A stretch of 23,068 bases of DNA, taken from positions 1 through 23,068 of the forward strand of contig JANNOO010000056.1 of the NCBI GenBank assembly GCA_031399165.1, read 5' to 3'. Numbering within the stretch: the stretch's first letter is position 1; every line of letters begins with the position of its first letter. Positions 1 through 6,828 of this stretch are shown piece after piece. Under the pieces are notes generated by a model. That model had not been told where the DNA came from. It worked only from the letters and a program-made list of their open reading frames with translations, and did not search any database. The stretch comes from JAKFWI01 sp031399165. GTDB taxonomy: Bacteria; Pseudomonadota; Alphaproteobacteria; Caulobacterales; Aquidulcibacteraceae. The position numbers and the translations under genes were made by a program.

Positions 1-178
1 GCGTGTTACTCTCAACCAGATCATCCAGCCCCGGCTCGTAGATCGGCATGACCCCGGCCTGCAGCTTGTCGATTTTGTTCTGATCCTTATCGACACAAAT
101 GACCGTATGGCCGAAATCGGCGAAGCAGGCGCCGGAAACCAACCCCACATAACCCGCGCCGATTATCGTCACGCGCAT
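1..178 (-). CDS. ugd: UDP-glucose 6-dehydrogenase, N-terminal part (runs off left edge)
   Basis: Only the first 59 residues are present; the gene continues beyond base 1. The enzyme oxidises UDP-glucose to UDP-glucuronate with two NAD+, feeding capsule or exopolysaccharide synthesis in the cytoplasm. The visible part starts MRVTIIGAGYVGL, a Rossmann dinucleotide-binding loop (GAGYVG at residues 7-12) with the acidic residue D30 ending strand two, and carries the family motif YEPGL at residues 47-51. Its ATG lies 3 bp after the phosphomannomutase stop, so the two are almost certainly one transcript. GDP-mannose 6-dehydrogenase shares this N-terminus and cannot be fully excluded without the rest of the protein. 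Confidence 0.85.
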   Translation of the reverse strand, partial: MRVTIIGAGYVGLVSGACFADFGHTVICVDKDQNKIDKLQAGVMPIYEPGLDDLVESNT

Positions 179-181
179 GGA

Positions 182-1702
182 TCAGATCTCCTGATTGTAC
201 GCGCCGACTTCGGGGAATTTAGCGAGCCTTGGCTTGATTTCTTCGCGAAACAGCGCGCGCATGTCGTCGTCGCTTTTCATGCTTTCGACGACGACGACCA
301 GTTCCGGCTTGTTAGAAGAAGCCCGCGCCAGCACCCATGAGCCGTCTTCCAGCGTCACGCGCACGCCGTTTACGGTATTGAGATCGCGGATCGAGCGGCC
401 AAGTATGTTGCCGCCGCCCGCTGCGAACGCCTGGTAATCCTTCACGACCTGATCGATCACCTCATACTTCTTCTCATCGTCGCAATGCGGCGACATGGTC
501 AGCGAGGTGTACGAAACAGGCAGCGCTTTCTTCAGTTCCGAAAGTTTTTTGCCCGGATTGCGGTCCAGCATCTGCAACACGGCAATACCGGCGACGATGC
601 CGTCGTCATAGCCCAGGCCGTAAGGTTCGCGGAAAAAGAAGTGGCCGGATTTTTCGAAGCCAGCGAGCGCCTTTAACTCGGTCGTGCGGCGCTTGATATA
701 GGAATGGCCGGTCTTCCAGTAATCGACCGTGACGCCGTTGGCCTTCAGCACCGGATCGACGGCATAGAGGCCGGTCGATTTCACATCGACCACGAAGGTC
801 GCGTTCTTGTGCGTGCTGGAAAGATCGCGCGCCAGCATCAGGCCGATCTTGTCGGCGAAGATTTCGTCGCCCTCGTCATCGACCACGCCGCAGCGATCGC
901 CGTCGCCGTCGAAGCCGAGCGTCAGCTCCGCGTTATGCTCGCGCACCGCATCGGCCATTGCGTGCAGCATGGCGCTGTCTTCGGGGTTGGCGTTGTAGTT
1001 CGGGAACCGCCAGTCGAGATCGCAATCGAGTTCGATCACGTCTGCGCCGATCCGCCGCAACGCTTCCGGCGCGAACGCGCCCGCCGTGCCGTTGCCGCAA
1101 GCCGCCACGACCTTGATCGGCCGGCTGAGTTTCGCCTTGGCGACGTCGGCCAGATAGCGCTCGCGCAGATTTTCCACCCGCACCAGCCCGCCGCCCGCCT
1201 TCGGCTTGAACGCGCCCGACAGCACGATTTCTTTCAGGCGGCCCATTTCATCGGGTCCGAACGTCAGCGGCGGCTCCACGCCCATCTTGACGCCGGTCCA
1301 CCCGTTCTCGTTGTGGCTGGCCGTCACCATCGCCACAGCGGGCACGCCAAGCGCGAATTGCGCGAAATAGGCGACGGGGGACAGCGCGAGGCCGATATCG
1401 TGAATTTCGACGCCGGCTTCGATCAGGCCGATCATCAGCGCCTGCTTGATGGAGAGCGAATAGGCCCGGTAATCGTGGCCGACGACGATCTTCGGGGCGA
1501 TGCCCCGTTCGGCCATGAACGTGCCCATGCCGAGGCCCAGCGCCTGGATGCCGATCAGGTTGATTTCGGGCACCTTAGCCGAGCTTGGCGCGCCAAACCA
1601 CCAGCGTGCGTCATACTCCCGGAAGCCAGTGGGCTTCACGAGCGGCATTTCCTCGAAGGCGGCGGTGTTTTGCTGAAGGTCCGTGCGCGAAGGCGGCAGC
1701 AT
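182..1702 (-). CDS. Phosphomannomutase/phosphoglucomutase (AlgC/ManB-type alpha-D-phosphohexomutase)
   Basis: Interconverts mannose-6-P/mannose-1-P or glucose-6-P/glucose-1-P through a phosphoserine intermediate, supplying sugar nucleotides. The 506-residue protein shows the family marks in order: FREYDARW near residue 28, the active-site loop TASHNENGW with the phosphorylated Ser at 129, the metal loop DGDGDR at 265-270, a sugar-binding FEKSGHFFF at 349-357 (usually GE-x-SGH), and the phosphate-binding RASSNKPEL at 460-468. All four functional loops are intact, so it should be active. A second in-frame ATG at residue 19 (MPLVKPTGFREYD) gives an N-terminus closer to the family, and neither start has a convincing ribosome site. 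Co-transcribed with ugd, which suggests a polysaccharide role; Man versus Glc preference cannot be told from sequence. Confidence 0.9.
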   Translation of the reverse strand: MLPPSRTDLQQNTAAFEEMPLVKPTGFREYDARWWFGAPSSAKVPEINLIGIQALGLGMGTFMAERGIAPKIVVGHDYRAYSLSIKQALMIGLIEAGVEIHDIGLALSPVAYFAQFALGVPAVAMVTASHNENGWTGVKMGVEPPLTFGPDEMGRLKEIVLSGAFKPKAGGGLVRVENLRERYLADVAKAKLSRPIKVVAACGNGTAGAFAPEALRRIGADVIELDCDLDWRFPNYNANPEDSAMLHAMADAVREHNAELTLGFDGDGDRCGVVDDEGDEIFADKIGLMLARDLSSTHKNATFVVDVKSTGLYAVDPVLKANGVTVDYWKTGHSYIKRRTTELKALAGFEKSGHFFFREPYGLGYDDGIVAGIAVLQMLDRNPGKKLSELKKALPVSYTSLTMSPHCDDEKKYEVIDQVVKDYQAFAAGGGNILGRSIRDLNTVNGVRVTLEDGSWVLARASSNKPELVVVVESMKSDDDMRALFREEIKPRLAKFPEVGAYNQEI

Positions 1703-1866
1703 TCAATCGTCCCGTTTATGGGTGAGGGGCCCAATGCGGTGTTGGGCGGGCGCGGGCCAACGCTGTAAGCAGACCCGGTTTTTTGAGCAAGGGCGAGACG
1801 TGCTTAACAGAAGTGTCTTTTTGCCTTCTCGACGCGCCAGCCACTCATGGCCTAGACCCCGCAGCC

Positions 1867-1872
1867 AAGGAG
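1867..1872 (+). promoter_or_regulatory. Ribosome binding site AAGGAG deciding the gpmA start
   Basis: AAGGAG sits 6 bases before the ATG at 1879. The reading frame is open further upstream to an ATG at 1783, but that start has no comparable site and would add 32 residues before the conserved LALLRHGQ motif, so 1879 is chosen. The 176-bp divergent region 1703-1878 between the phosphomannomutase and gpmA must hold promoters for both; I could not identify them with confidence. Confidence 0.75.
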
Positions 1873-1878
1873 ATTTCG

Positions 1879-2595
1879 ATGCCGCACCTTGCGCTGCTGC
1901 GCCACGGCCAGAGCCGCTGGAACCTGGAAAACCGCTTCACCGGCTGGGTTGACGTTGATCTGACGCCGGAAGGCGAGGCGCAGGCCAAGCGCGGCGGCGC
2001 GCTTCTGAAAGAATCCGGGGTTACATTCGACATCATGCACACGTCCGTGCTCACGCGCGCCATCCGCACGGGCGCGCTGGCGATGGAAGCCATGGGCGAG
2101 GTCTGGCTGCCCGTGATCAAGGACTGGCGCCTCAATGAGCGCCATTACGGCGCGCTGACCGGCCTCAACAAGGCCGAAACCGCCGCTAAGCATGGCGAGG
2201 ACCAAGTGAAGGTCTGGCGGCGCTCCTACGACATCCCGCCTCCTCCGTTGGCCGCCGGCGGCGAATATGATTTCACCCGCGACCGGCGCTATGCCGGGAT
2301 CACCAATCTGCCGGATACGGAATCGCTGAAGACCACGCTGGATCGCGTGCTGCCCTATTGGAACGAGGCGATCGCGCCCGATCTGGCGGCGGGCAAAAAC
2401 GTGATCGTCGCGGCGCACGGAAACTCGCTGCGGGCGATTGTCAAACACCTGTTCGGCGTGTCCGATGGGGCGATCGTGAATGTAGAAATTCCCACCGGCA
2501 ATCCGTTGCTGATCGAGCTTGACGCGCGGTTGAAGCCGGCGTCCGCGGCCTATCTTGACGTATCGCGCGCCGAGGCGCTGCCGGACGCGGCGTGA
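1879..2595 (+). CDS. gpmA: 2,3-bisphosphoglycerate-dependent phosphoglycerate mutase
   Basis: Glycolytic/gluconeogenic enzyme interconverting 3- and 2-phosphoglycerate in the cytosol. The 238-residue protein begins MPHLALLRHGQS, with the phosphohistidine at H9 in the RHG motif. It has R60 (LTRA), the catalytic acid E87 in NERHYGALTG, and the second catalytic histidine H180 in AAHGNSLR. The insert typical of the cofactor-dependent enzyme (KVWRRSYDIPPPPL, residues 111-124) is present, which separates it from shorter phosphatases of the histidine-phosphatase superfamily. The start is set by AAGGAG 6 bases upstream. Its last codons overlap the next gene by GTGA, implying translational coupling with the RibD-like protein. 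Confidence 0.95.
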   Translation: MPHLALLRHGQSRWNLENRFTGWVDVDLTPEGEAQAKRGGALLKESGVTFDIMHTSVLTRAIRTGALAMEAMGEVWLPVIKDWRLNERHYGALTGLNKAETAAKHGEDQVKVWRRSYDIPPPPLAAGGEYDFTRDRRYAGITNLPDTESLKTTLDRVLPYWNEAIAPDLAAGKNVIVAAHGNSLRAIVKHLFGVSDGAIVNVEIPTGNPLLIELDARLKPASAAYLDVSRAEALPDAA

Positions 2596-3239
2596 GCGCG
2601 GAGGCGGACCTTCGCTTCATGCGCCGCGCTCTGGCGCTGGCCGATTCCCGGCTCGGCCACACCTGGCCCAATCCCAGCGTCGGCGTGGCCGTCGTCAAGC
2701 ATGATTTGATCGTCGGCGAAGGCGTCACGGGCGATGGCGGGCGCCCGCACGGCGAGGAAATGGCGCTGGCCGGGATAGGCGATCCCGCCCGCGGCGCCAC
2801 GGTCTACATGACGCTGGAGCCGTGCGCCAAACGCAGCTCAACGGCGCTCTCCTGCACCGTGCGCCTCATCAACGCGGGGGTAACGCGCGTGGTCATCGCA
2901 GCCGATGATCCGCATCCGTTCGCCGCGGGCGCCGGGGTCAAGCATCTGCGCGAGGCGGGGATAGAGGTTGAGTTAGGTCTCTGCGGCGACGAAGCGCGCG
3001 CGCTGAACCAGGGTTTTTTCCTCCGCGTGACCGCGAAGCGTCCGCTCGTTTGTGCGGACGCGGACCGGAGCCGCTACGATGCGGTGTTCAATCCGCCGGC
3101 GGGGGAAGAGCCGCGCGCAGTGCTAGCGCGCTTGGCCACGGCCGGGTTTACGCGCATGTGCGTTGAGCCAGGCGGCGATCTTGCGCAAAGGCTGGACCGT
3201 GAAGGCCTGCTGTCGCCGGTCTTCCGGCTGTCGGCTTGA
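2592..3239 (+). CDS. RibD-like cytidine-deaminase-fold protein with a collapsed reductase domain
   Basis: The first 145 residues match the deaminase half of RibD, the riboflavin enzyme that deaminates diaminohydroxyphosphoribosylaminopyrimidine: WPNPSVG at 25-31, a zinc/proton-shuttle motif HGE at 53-55 (normally HAE), TLEPC with C78, and a second zinc cysteine C88. The C78-C88 spacing is 10, one more than the usual 9, and the normal GRTPPC stretch is replaced. RibD is normally about 360 residues with a C-terminal NADPH reductase. Here, after LNQGFFLRVTAKRP, only a 65-residue remnant is left, ending in LARLATAGFTRMCVEPGGD, which resembles the far C-terminal L-xx-L-xxx-G-xxxxx-VEGG segment of the reductase. 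It starts with GTG overlapping the gpmA stop. It could be a deaminase of altered specificity; a standard RibD should exist elsewhere. Confidence 0.7.
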   Translation: MSAEADLRFMRRALALADSRLGHTWPNPSVGVAVVKHDLIVGEGVTGDGGRPHGEEMALAGIGDPARGATVYMTLEPCAKRSSTALSCTVRLINAGVTRVVIAADDPHPFAAGAGVKHLREAGIEVELGLCGDEARALNQGFFLRVTAKRPLVCADADRSRYDAVFNPPAGEEPRAVLARLATAGFTRMCVEPGGDLAQRLDREGLLSPVFRLSA

Positions 3240-3242
3240 TCA

Positions 3243-3551
3243 ATGGCGCTCGAACTCCGCCCGAACTGCGAATATTGCGACAAGGATTTGCCATCGGACG
3301 CGGTCGATGCGTGCATCTGCAGCTATGAATGCACGTTCTGCTCCGATTGCGTTGAGATCATCGGCAACGTCTGCCCGAATTGCGGTGGCGGTTTCGTGCC
3401 GCGGCCCATCCGGCCGGTAAAGGAATGGCGGCCGGGCCTGTCGCTGGCCAAACGGCCAACGTCCACCAAACGGATCGATCTGTCCTATTCGTTTGAGGAC
3501 ATTGCCGCATTTTCAAAGAAGCTGCGCGGCACACCGCCGGAGAAGCGCTAG
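3243..3551 (+). CDS. DUF1272 Cys-rich (probable zinc-binding) protein
   Basis: A 102-residue protein with nine cysteines in the first half: C9 and C12 (CEYC), a dense block C24-C36 (CICSYECTFCSDC) and a C44-x2-C47 pair in CPNCGGG. This pattern is that of DUF1272, small proteins of unknown function presumed to bind zinc. The second half (from FVPRP) is basic and Cys-free. It starts 3 bp after the RibD-like stop, so it is the third gene of the gpmA transcript. Its 3' end overlaps the 3' end of the convergent cupin gene by 4 bp. No function is claimed. Confidence 0.8.
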   Translation: MALELRPNCEYCDKDLPSDAVDACICSYECTFCSDCVEIIGNVCPNCGGGFVPRPIRPVKEWRPGLSLAKRPTSTKRIDLSYSFEDIAAFSKKLRGTPPEKR

Positions 3552-4006
3552 GGCGTCCAGCCCGGCGGGGCGAGTGTGAAGCCCGCGAAATCGAACCCCG
3601 GCGCGACGACGCACGAAACCAGTGTCCATTCACCAACGCTTTCCGCCGCCTGCCACGCATGCGCGGGCACGATCGCCTGCGCGTGCTCGCCTCCCGCCAG
3701 ATCAGCGCCAAGCATGATGTCTCGCGTCGCGCCGCCTTCCACGATGGACAGCGTCAGCGGTGCGCCCGCATGCCAGAACCACATCTCGCTGGCGTCAACC
3801 TTGTGCCAGTGCGAGCGCTCGCCGGCGCGCAGCAGAAAATAGATCGCCGTCGCGCGCGATCGGCCGTCCGGCCCGGGCTCATCACGAAACGTCTCGGCGA
3901 AATGGCCGCCTTCCGGGTGAGGCTTCAGCCCCAGCCGCGCAATGATGTGTTCTGCGTTTATCGGAAATTGTCCTTGCGCTTGCGGATTTCGCCAAACGCT
4001 TCCCAA
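3548..4006 (-). CDS. DUF985 cupin-fold protein
   Basis: A small RmlC-like cupin of the DUF985 family, whose substrate is unknown. Diagnostic segments are RLGLKPHPEGGHFAETFR at residues 24-41 and SHWHKVDASEMWFWHAG at 65-81; the latter carries the family's histidines and glutamate lining the barrel. The ATG at 4006 makes the gene overlap the end of gloB by 49 bp and adds about 16 residues before the normal family start (roughly NAEHIIARLGL). An AAGGA lies just upstream of codon ATA at about residue 16, but no standard ATG/GTG/TTG start follows it, so the true start is uncertain. Co-directional with and downstream of gloB, probably translationally coupled. Confidence 0.8.
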   Translation of the reverse strand: MGSVWRNPQAQGQFPINAEHIIARLGLKPHPEGGHFAETFRDEPGPDGRSRATAIYFLLRAGERSHWHKVDASEMWFWHAGAPLTLSIVEGGATRDIMLGADLAGGEHAQAIVPAHAWQAAESVGEWTLVSCVVAPGFDFAGFTLAPPGWTP

Positions 4007-4719
4007 TCAGTCGCGCCCGCCATGCCGAGCTTGGCCTTAAGCGCTGGTGCGCGCAGGAACGGGTTGGCGGCTTTTTCCGCGCCCATGGTCATAGGCACCG
4101 TTGGCGCACCGGCCGCACGTAGCCGGTCGATTTCGAGCGATCGCGTTTGGAGCGCGGCGTTTTCCGGATCGACGCTCAGCGCAAAGCGCGCGTTCGACTG
4201 GGTATATTCATGCGCGCAATAGAGCGTGAAATCGTCAGGCAGGGCGGCGAGTTTGGAGAGACTCGTCCACATCTGCTCAGCCGTCCCCTCGAATAATTTT
4301 CCGCAGCCGAGCGAAAACAATGTGTCGCCCACGAACGCCACGTGATCGCCGTCCAGCACATAGGCAATGTGCCCCAGCGTGTGTCCGCCAACCTCCAGCA
4401 CGCGCGCTTCGATGCCGCCGAGGCTTACCCGGTCTCCTTCATGTAGAATTCGGTCGGGCTTGGTCCCGACGCGCTCGACCTCCGCCGGGCCGCTAACCAG
4501 CGCGCCGGTCTTGGCCTTGATCTCGGCATTGCCGCCGGCATGGTCGGGATGCCAATGCGTGTTCCAGATTTGAGTGATGCGCCATCCTTTGGCCTCAGCC
4601 TCCGTCAAGATGCGGGCCGCGTCTGGGGTGTCGATCGTAACGGTTTCGCCGCTCGCCGAATCGTGCGCGAGAAATCCGTAATTGTCCGATAGGCATGGAA
4701 ACTGATGAATGTGCAGCAT
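3958..4719 (-). CDS. gloB: Hydroxyacylglutathione hydrolase (glyoxalase II)
   Basis: Hydrolyses S-lactoylglutathione to lactate and glutathione, the second step of methylglyoxal detoxification, in the cytosol. The 253-residue protein is the usual length. It has the metallo-beta-lactamase binuclear site THWHPDH at residues 54-60, GHTLGH at 112-117, the bridging aspartate D132 in VGDTLF, and H170 in CAHEYT, followed by the glyoxalase II glutathione-binding C-terminal helices (NPFLR). AAGGAAGG lies just before the ATG. It is divergent from the methyltransferase gene with only 25 bp between start codons, so the promoters must overlap or lie inside the opposing gene. Confidence 0.93.
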   Translation of the reverse strand: MLHIHQFPCLSDNYGFLAHDSASGETVTIDTPDAARILTEAEAKGWRITQIWNTHWHPDHAGGNAEIKAKTGALVSGPAEVERVGTKPDRILHEGDRVSLGGIEARVLEVGGHTLGHIAYVLDGDHVAFVGDTLFSLGCGKLFEGTAEQMWTSLSKLAALPDDFTLYCAHEYTQSNARFALSVDPENAALQTRSLEIDRLRAAGAPTVPMTMGAEKAANPFLRAPALKAKLGMAGATDWEAFGEIRKRKDNFR

Positions 4720-4744
4720 GACCTTCCTTTAGCACGATGATGGC

Positions 4745-5503
4745 ATGCGCGTAGACGTTCTTGCCCTGCAGCGCTTCTACGGCTCCCGCCGGGGCGACGT
4801 GGCCAAGCGCATGATCGCCCGCCGGGTCGAGGCGCTTTGGCCTGCCTCCGGCGGACGGGACATGCTCGGCCTCGGCTACGCCATTCCCTACCTTGCGCCC
4901 TATCAGGCGACCGCCCGCCGCGTCGTGGCGCTGATGCCGGCGGCGCAGGGGGTGGAGCGCTGGCCCGCCGAGGGGCGGGGCCTTGCGGCGCTGGGCGATG
5001 AAGAGCGCCTGCCCTTCATGGATTCGGTGTTTGACCGCGTTCTGATGGTCCACGCCCTGGAGGAAGCCGAAGCCCCCGCGGTGCTGCTGCGCGAGATCTG
5101 GCGGGTGATGGCGCCGGAGGGGCGGTTGCTCATTATCGCGGCGAACCGCGCCGGTTTGTGGGCGCGCGCCGATGCAACGCCTTTCGGCCACGGCCGGCCG
5201 TATTCGCGTCATCAATTGGCAGGGCTGCTGTCTAGCTGCCTGTTCGAGCCGATGGCCAGCGCCCGCGCGCTATACGCCCCGCCGCTGGACTGGCCTCTCG
5301 TGTCCGCGCTCGCTGACGGCGCCGAGCGCGCGGGCGAGCTTCTTGCCCCGGCGTTTGGCGGGCTTGTCTTGATGGAAGCGGTTAAGCGATTGTACGCCGA
5401 TGTCGGCGGCGCCAAGCGGAAGGTGTTGTTCGCGCCCGCGCGCGCCCAACCACAGGCCGACCGGCGGGATAGGGCGGGCCTATCGCGGCAAAGTGCTATT
5501 TGA
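4745..5503 (+). CDS. Class I SAM-dependent methyltransferase
   Basis: A 252-residue cytosolic protein of the methyltransferase-11 type. Motif I is degenerate (MLGLGYAIPYL, residues 40-50, in place of the glycine-rich D/E-x-G-x-G-x-G). The later motifs are clear: ERLPFMDSVFDRVLMVHALE at 87-106, then LREIWRVMAPEGRLLII at 115-131. A C-terminal TPFGHGRPYSRHQL (145-158) is shared by alphaproteobacterial homologues often encoded next to gloB. The acceptor substrate is unknown. Head-to-head with gloB (25 bp) and followed after 13 bp by the PII gene, probably on the same transcript. Confidence 0.75.
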   Translation: MRVDVLALQRFYGSRRGDVAKRMIARRVEALWPASGGRDMLGLGYAIPYLAPYQATARRVVALMPAAQGVERWPAEGRGLAALGDEERLPFMDSVFDRVLMVHALEEAEAPAVLLREIWRVMAPEGRLLIIAANRAGLWARADATPFGHGRPYSRHQLAGLLSSCLFEPMASARALYAPPLDWPLVSALADGAERAGELLAPAFGGLVLMEAVKRLYADVGGAKRKVLFAPARAQPQADRRDRAGLSRQSAI

Positions 5504-5516
5504 TACAATGATTTCC

Positions 5517-5861
5517 ATGAAACTTATCACTGCTATCATTAAGCCTTCACGCCTCGATGCGGTGCTTGACGCGATGCGCGGCGCAGGTGTCGCCGGTATG
5601 ACTGTCACCGAAGTGCGCGGCTTCGGGCGCCAAAAGGGCAAGACTGAAATCTACCGCGGCGCTGAGTACGAAGTGAAACTTCTACCCAAGGTTAAGCTCG
5701 AGATCGTCACCGAAAGCGAAAAAGCTGAGGCGGTTTCGGAAGCGATTACCGCCGCGGCGCGCACCGGCAAGATTGGCGACGGGAAAATCTGGGTGTGCGA
5801 TCTTGATCACGTCTTTCGTATCCGCACCGGCGAGCGCGACAGTCAGGCTGTTGGCGACTAA
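5517..5861 (+). CDS. PII nitrogen-regulatory signal protein (GlnB/GlnK family)
   Basis: A trimeric ATP/ADP/2-oxoglutarate sensor that controls nitrogen assimilation proteins by binding. The 114-residue protein (family norm 112) starts MKLITAIIKP, has the T-loop with VRGFGRQKGKTEIYRGAEY and the uridylylation tyrosine at Y51, then LPKVKLEIVT and the ATP-binding TGKIGDGKIWV at 83-93. The tail ERDSQAVGD differs from the usual ending. Another ATG lies 9 bases upstream at 5508; 5517 gives the canonical N-terminus, and neither has a clear ribosome site. No amtB or glnA adjoins it, so GlnB versus GlnK cannot be assigned. Confidence 0.92.
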   Translation: MKLITAIIKPSRLDAVLDAMRGAGVAGMTVTEVRGFGRQKGKTEIYRGAEYEVKLLPKVKLEIVTESEKAEAVSEAITAAARTGKIGDGKIWVCDLDHVFRIRTGERDSQAVGD

Positions 5862-5935
5862 TGACGGCTCTTGTGTACGCCCAGGCTGTCCCTTATCCCT
5901 TGGCGGGGCGGGTGCAACGGACGAGAGGGACTATC

Positions 5936-6124
5936 ATGAGCAATCGGAAATTTGGTTTTGCTTCTGGCGCGGCTGTGATTCTGGCTCTGGCCCTGGCGGC
6001 CTGCAGCCCGCCCGCAACGGAAACCACCACGGAAACAACCACGACTGAAACGATAGTCACCGATGCGCCGCCCGCGATGGAGCCTTCGGCTATGCCGAGC
6101 GTTGCGCCGAGCGTGACGCCGTAA
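5936..6124 (+). CDS. Small Thr/Pro-rich lipoprotein
   Basis: A 62-residue predicted lipoprotein. MSNRKFGFASG is followed by a hydrophobic stretch AAVILALAL and a lipobox LAAC with the acylated cysteine at C23, so the mature chain would be 40 residues. This is almost wholly Thr, Glu, Pro, Ala and Ser (TETTTETTTTET, then PSAMPSVAPSVTP), with no fold expected. AGAGGGA at 5924-5930 sits 5 bases before the ATG. The gene ends just before a strong terminator. Tiny lipoproteins of this make-up are common in this group and have no known function. Confidence 0.7.
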   Translation: MSNRKFGFASGAAVILALALAACSPPATETTTETTTTETIVTDAPPAMEPSAMPSVAPSVTP

Positions 6125-6155
6125 TCTGCGTTTAGCGCGTAAAATCGCGTAACAG

Positions 6156-6189
6156 GGGCCGTCCGGGAAACCGGACGGCCCTTTTGTTT
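6156..6189 (+). terminator. Rho-independent terminator after the lipoprotein gene
   Basis: An 11-bp perfect stem GGGCCGTCCGG/CCGGACGGCCC (6156-6166 with 6171-6181) closed by a GAAA tetraloop is followed directly by TTTTGTTT. It lies 31 bp after the lipoprotein stop and before the convergent metW end. The T-tract is on the plus strand only, so it should act mainly on the plus-strand unit. Confidence 0.9.
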
Positions 6190-6207
6190 CAGTTGAGTGT
6201 CGAGCGC

Positions 6208-6828
6208 TTAAGCGCGCGACAACAGGAATACCGCGTCCTCGGCGAACCAGTTCGCGCGCCACAGGGTCTGCGCGAAGGGCGGGCCGGCGACGCCCGCTGC
6301 GATCGGCACGGCGCGTTCGATCTTTAACCCTAGCGAGCGCGCGAGATTGGCGAAATCACGCACGGTGCAAAGGTGGATGTTCGCCGTATCGTGCCAGGGC
6401 GTGGGCAAGGCGTCCGTGTTCGGCATTTTCCCGCCGGTCACGAGCGCGATGCGCATCTTCCAGTGACCGAAATTGGGGAACGACACGATGGCCCGTTCGC
6501 CTACGCGCATCAATTCGCCGAGCACGACGCGCGGGCGATGCACGGCCTGAATCGTTTTCGACAGAATGACGTAATCAAAAGCGCCGTTCGGATAGTCCTT
6601 GAGATCGGTGTCGGCGTCGCCCTGGATCACCGATAGCCCTTTGGTCACGCACGCGTTGACGCCTTCCTGGCTGAGTTCGATGCCGCGCCCTTTGACGCCG
6701 CGTTCGCTGATCAGCGATTGCAGCAGCGCGCCGTCGCCGCAACCTACGTCGAGCACGCGCGCGCCAGGCGCGACCATGTCGGCAATGACGGAATAATCGG
6801 CCGGCAGGCCGTTCGGTCCGTTTACCAT
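6208..6828 (-). CDS. metW: MetW methyltransferase-fold protein
   Basis: A 206-residue partner of MetX in methionine synthesis; in several proteobacteria the homoserine acyltransferase needs MetW for activity. It has a class I SAM-binding motif VLDVGCGDG at residues 25-33, the acidic E51 of GIELS, and the GDAD motif at 70-73 followed by L-x-x-YP, all typical of MetW. Its ATG shares one base with the metX stop (TGATG), a clear sign of translational coupling. The 3' end faces the terminator at 6156-6189. Confidence 0.93.
   Translation of the reverse strand: MVNGPNGLPADYSVIADMVAPGARVLDVGCGDGALLQSLISERGVKGRGIELSQEGVNACVTKGLSVIQGDADTDLKDYPNGAFDYVILSKTIQAVHRPRVVLGELMRVGERAIVSFPNFGHWKMRIALVTGGKMPNTDALPTPWHDTANIHLCTVRDFANLARSLGLKIERAVPIAAGVAGPPFAQTLWRANWFAEDAVFLLSRA

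Noticed and set aside
704..1768. Long plus-strand open frame (about 354 codons)
   Set aside because: Antisense to the phosphomannomutase, whose catalytic motifs are complete on the other strand.
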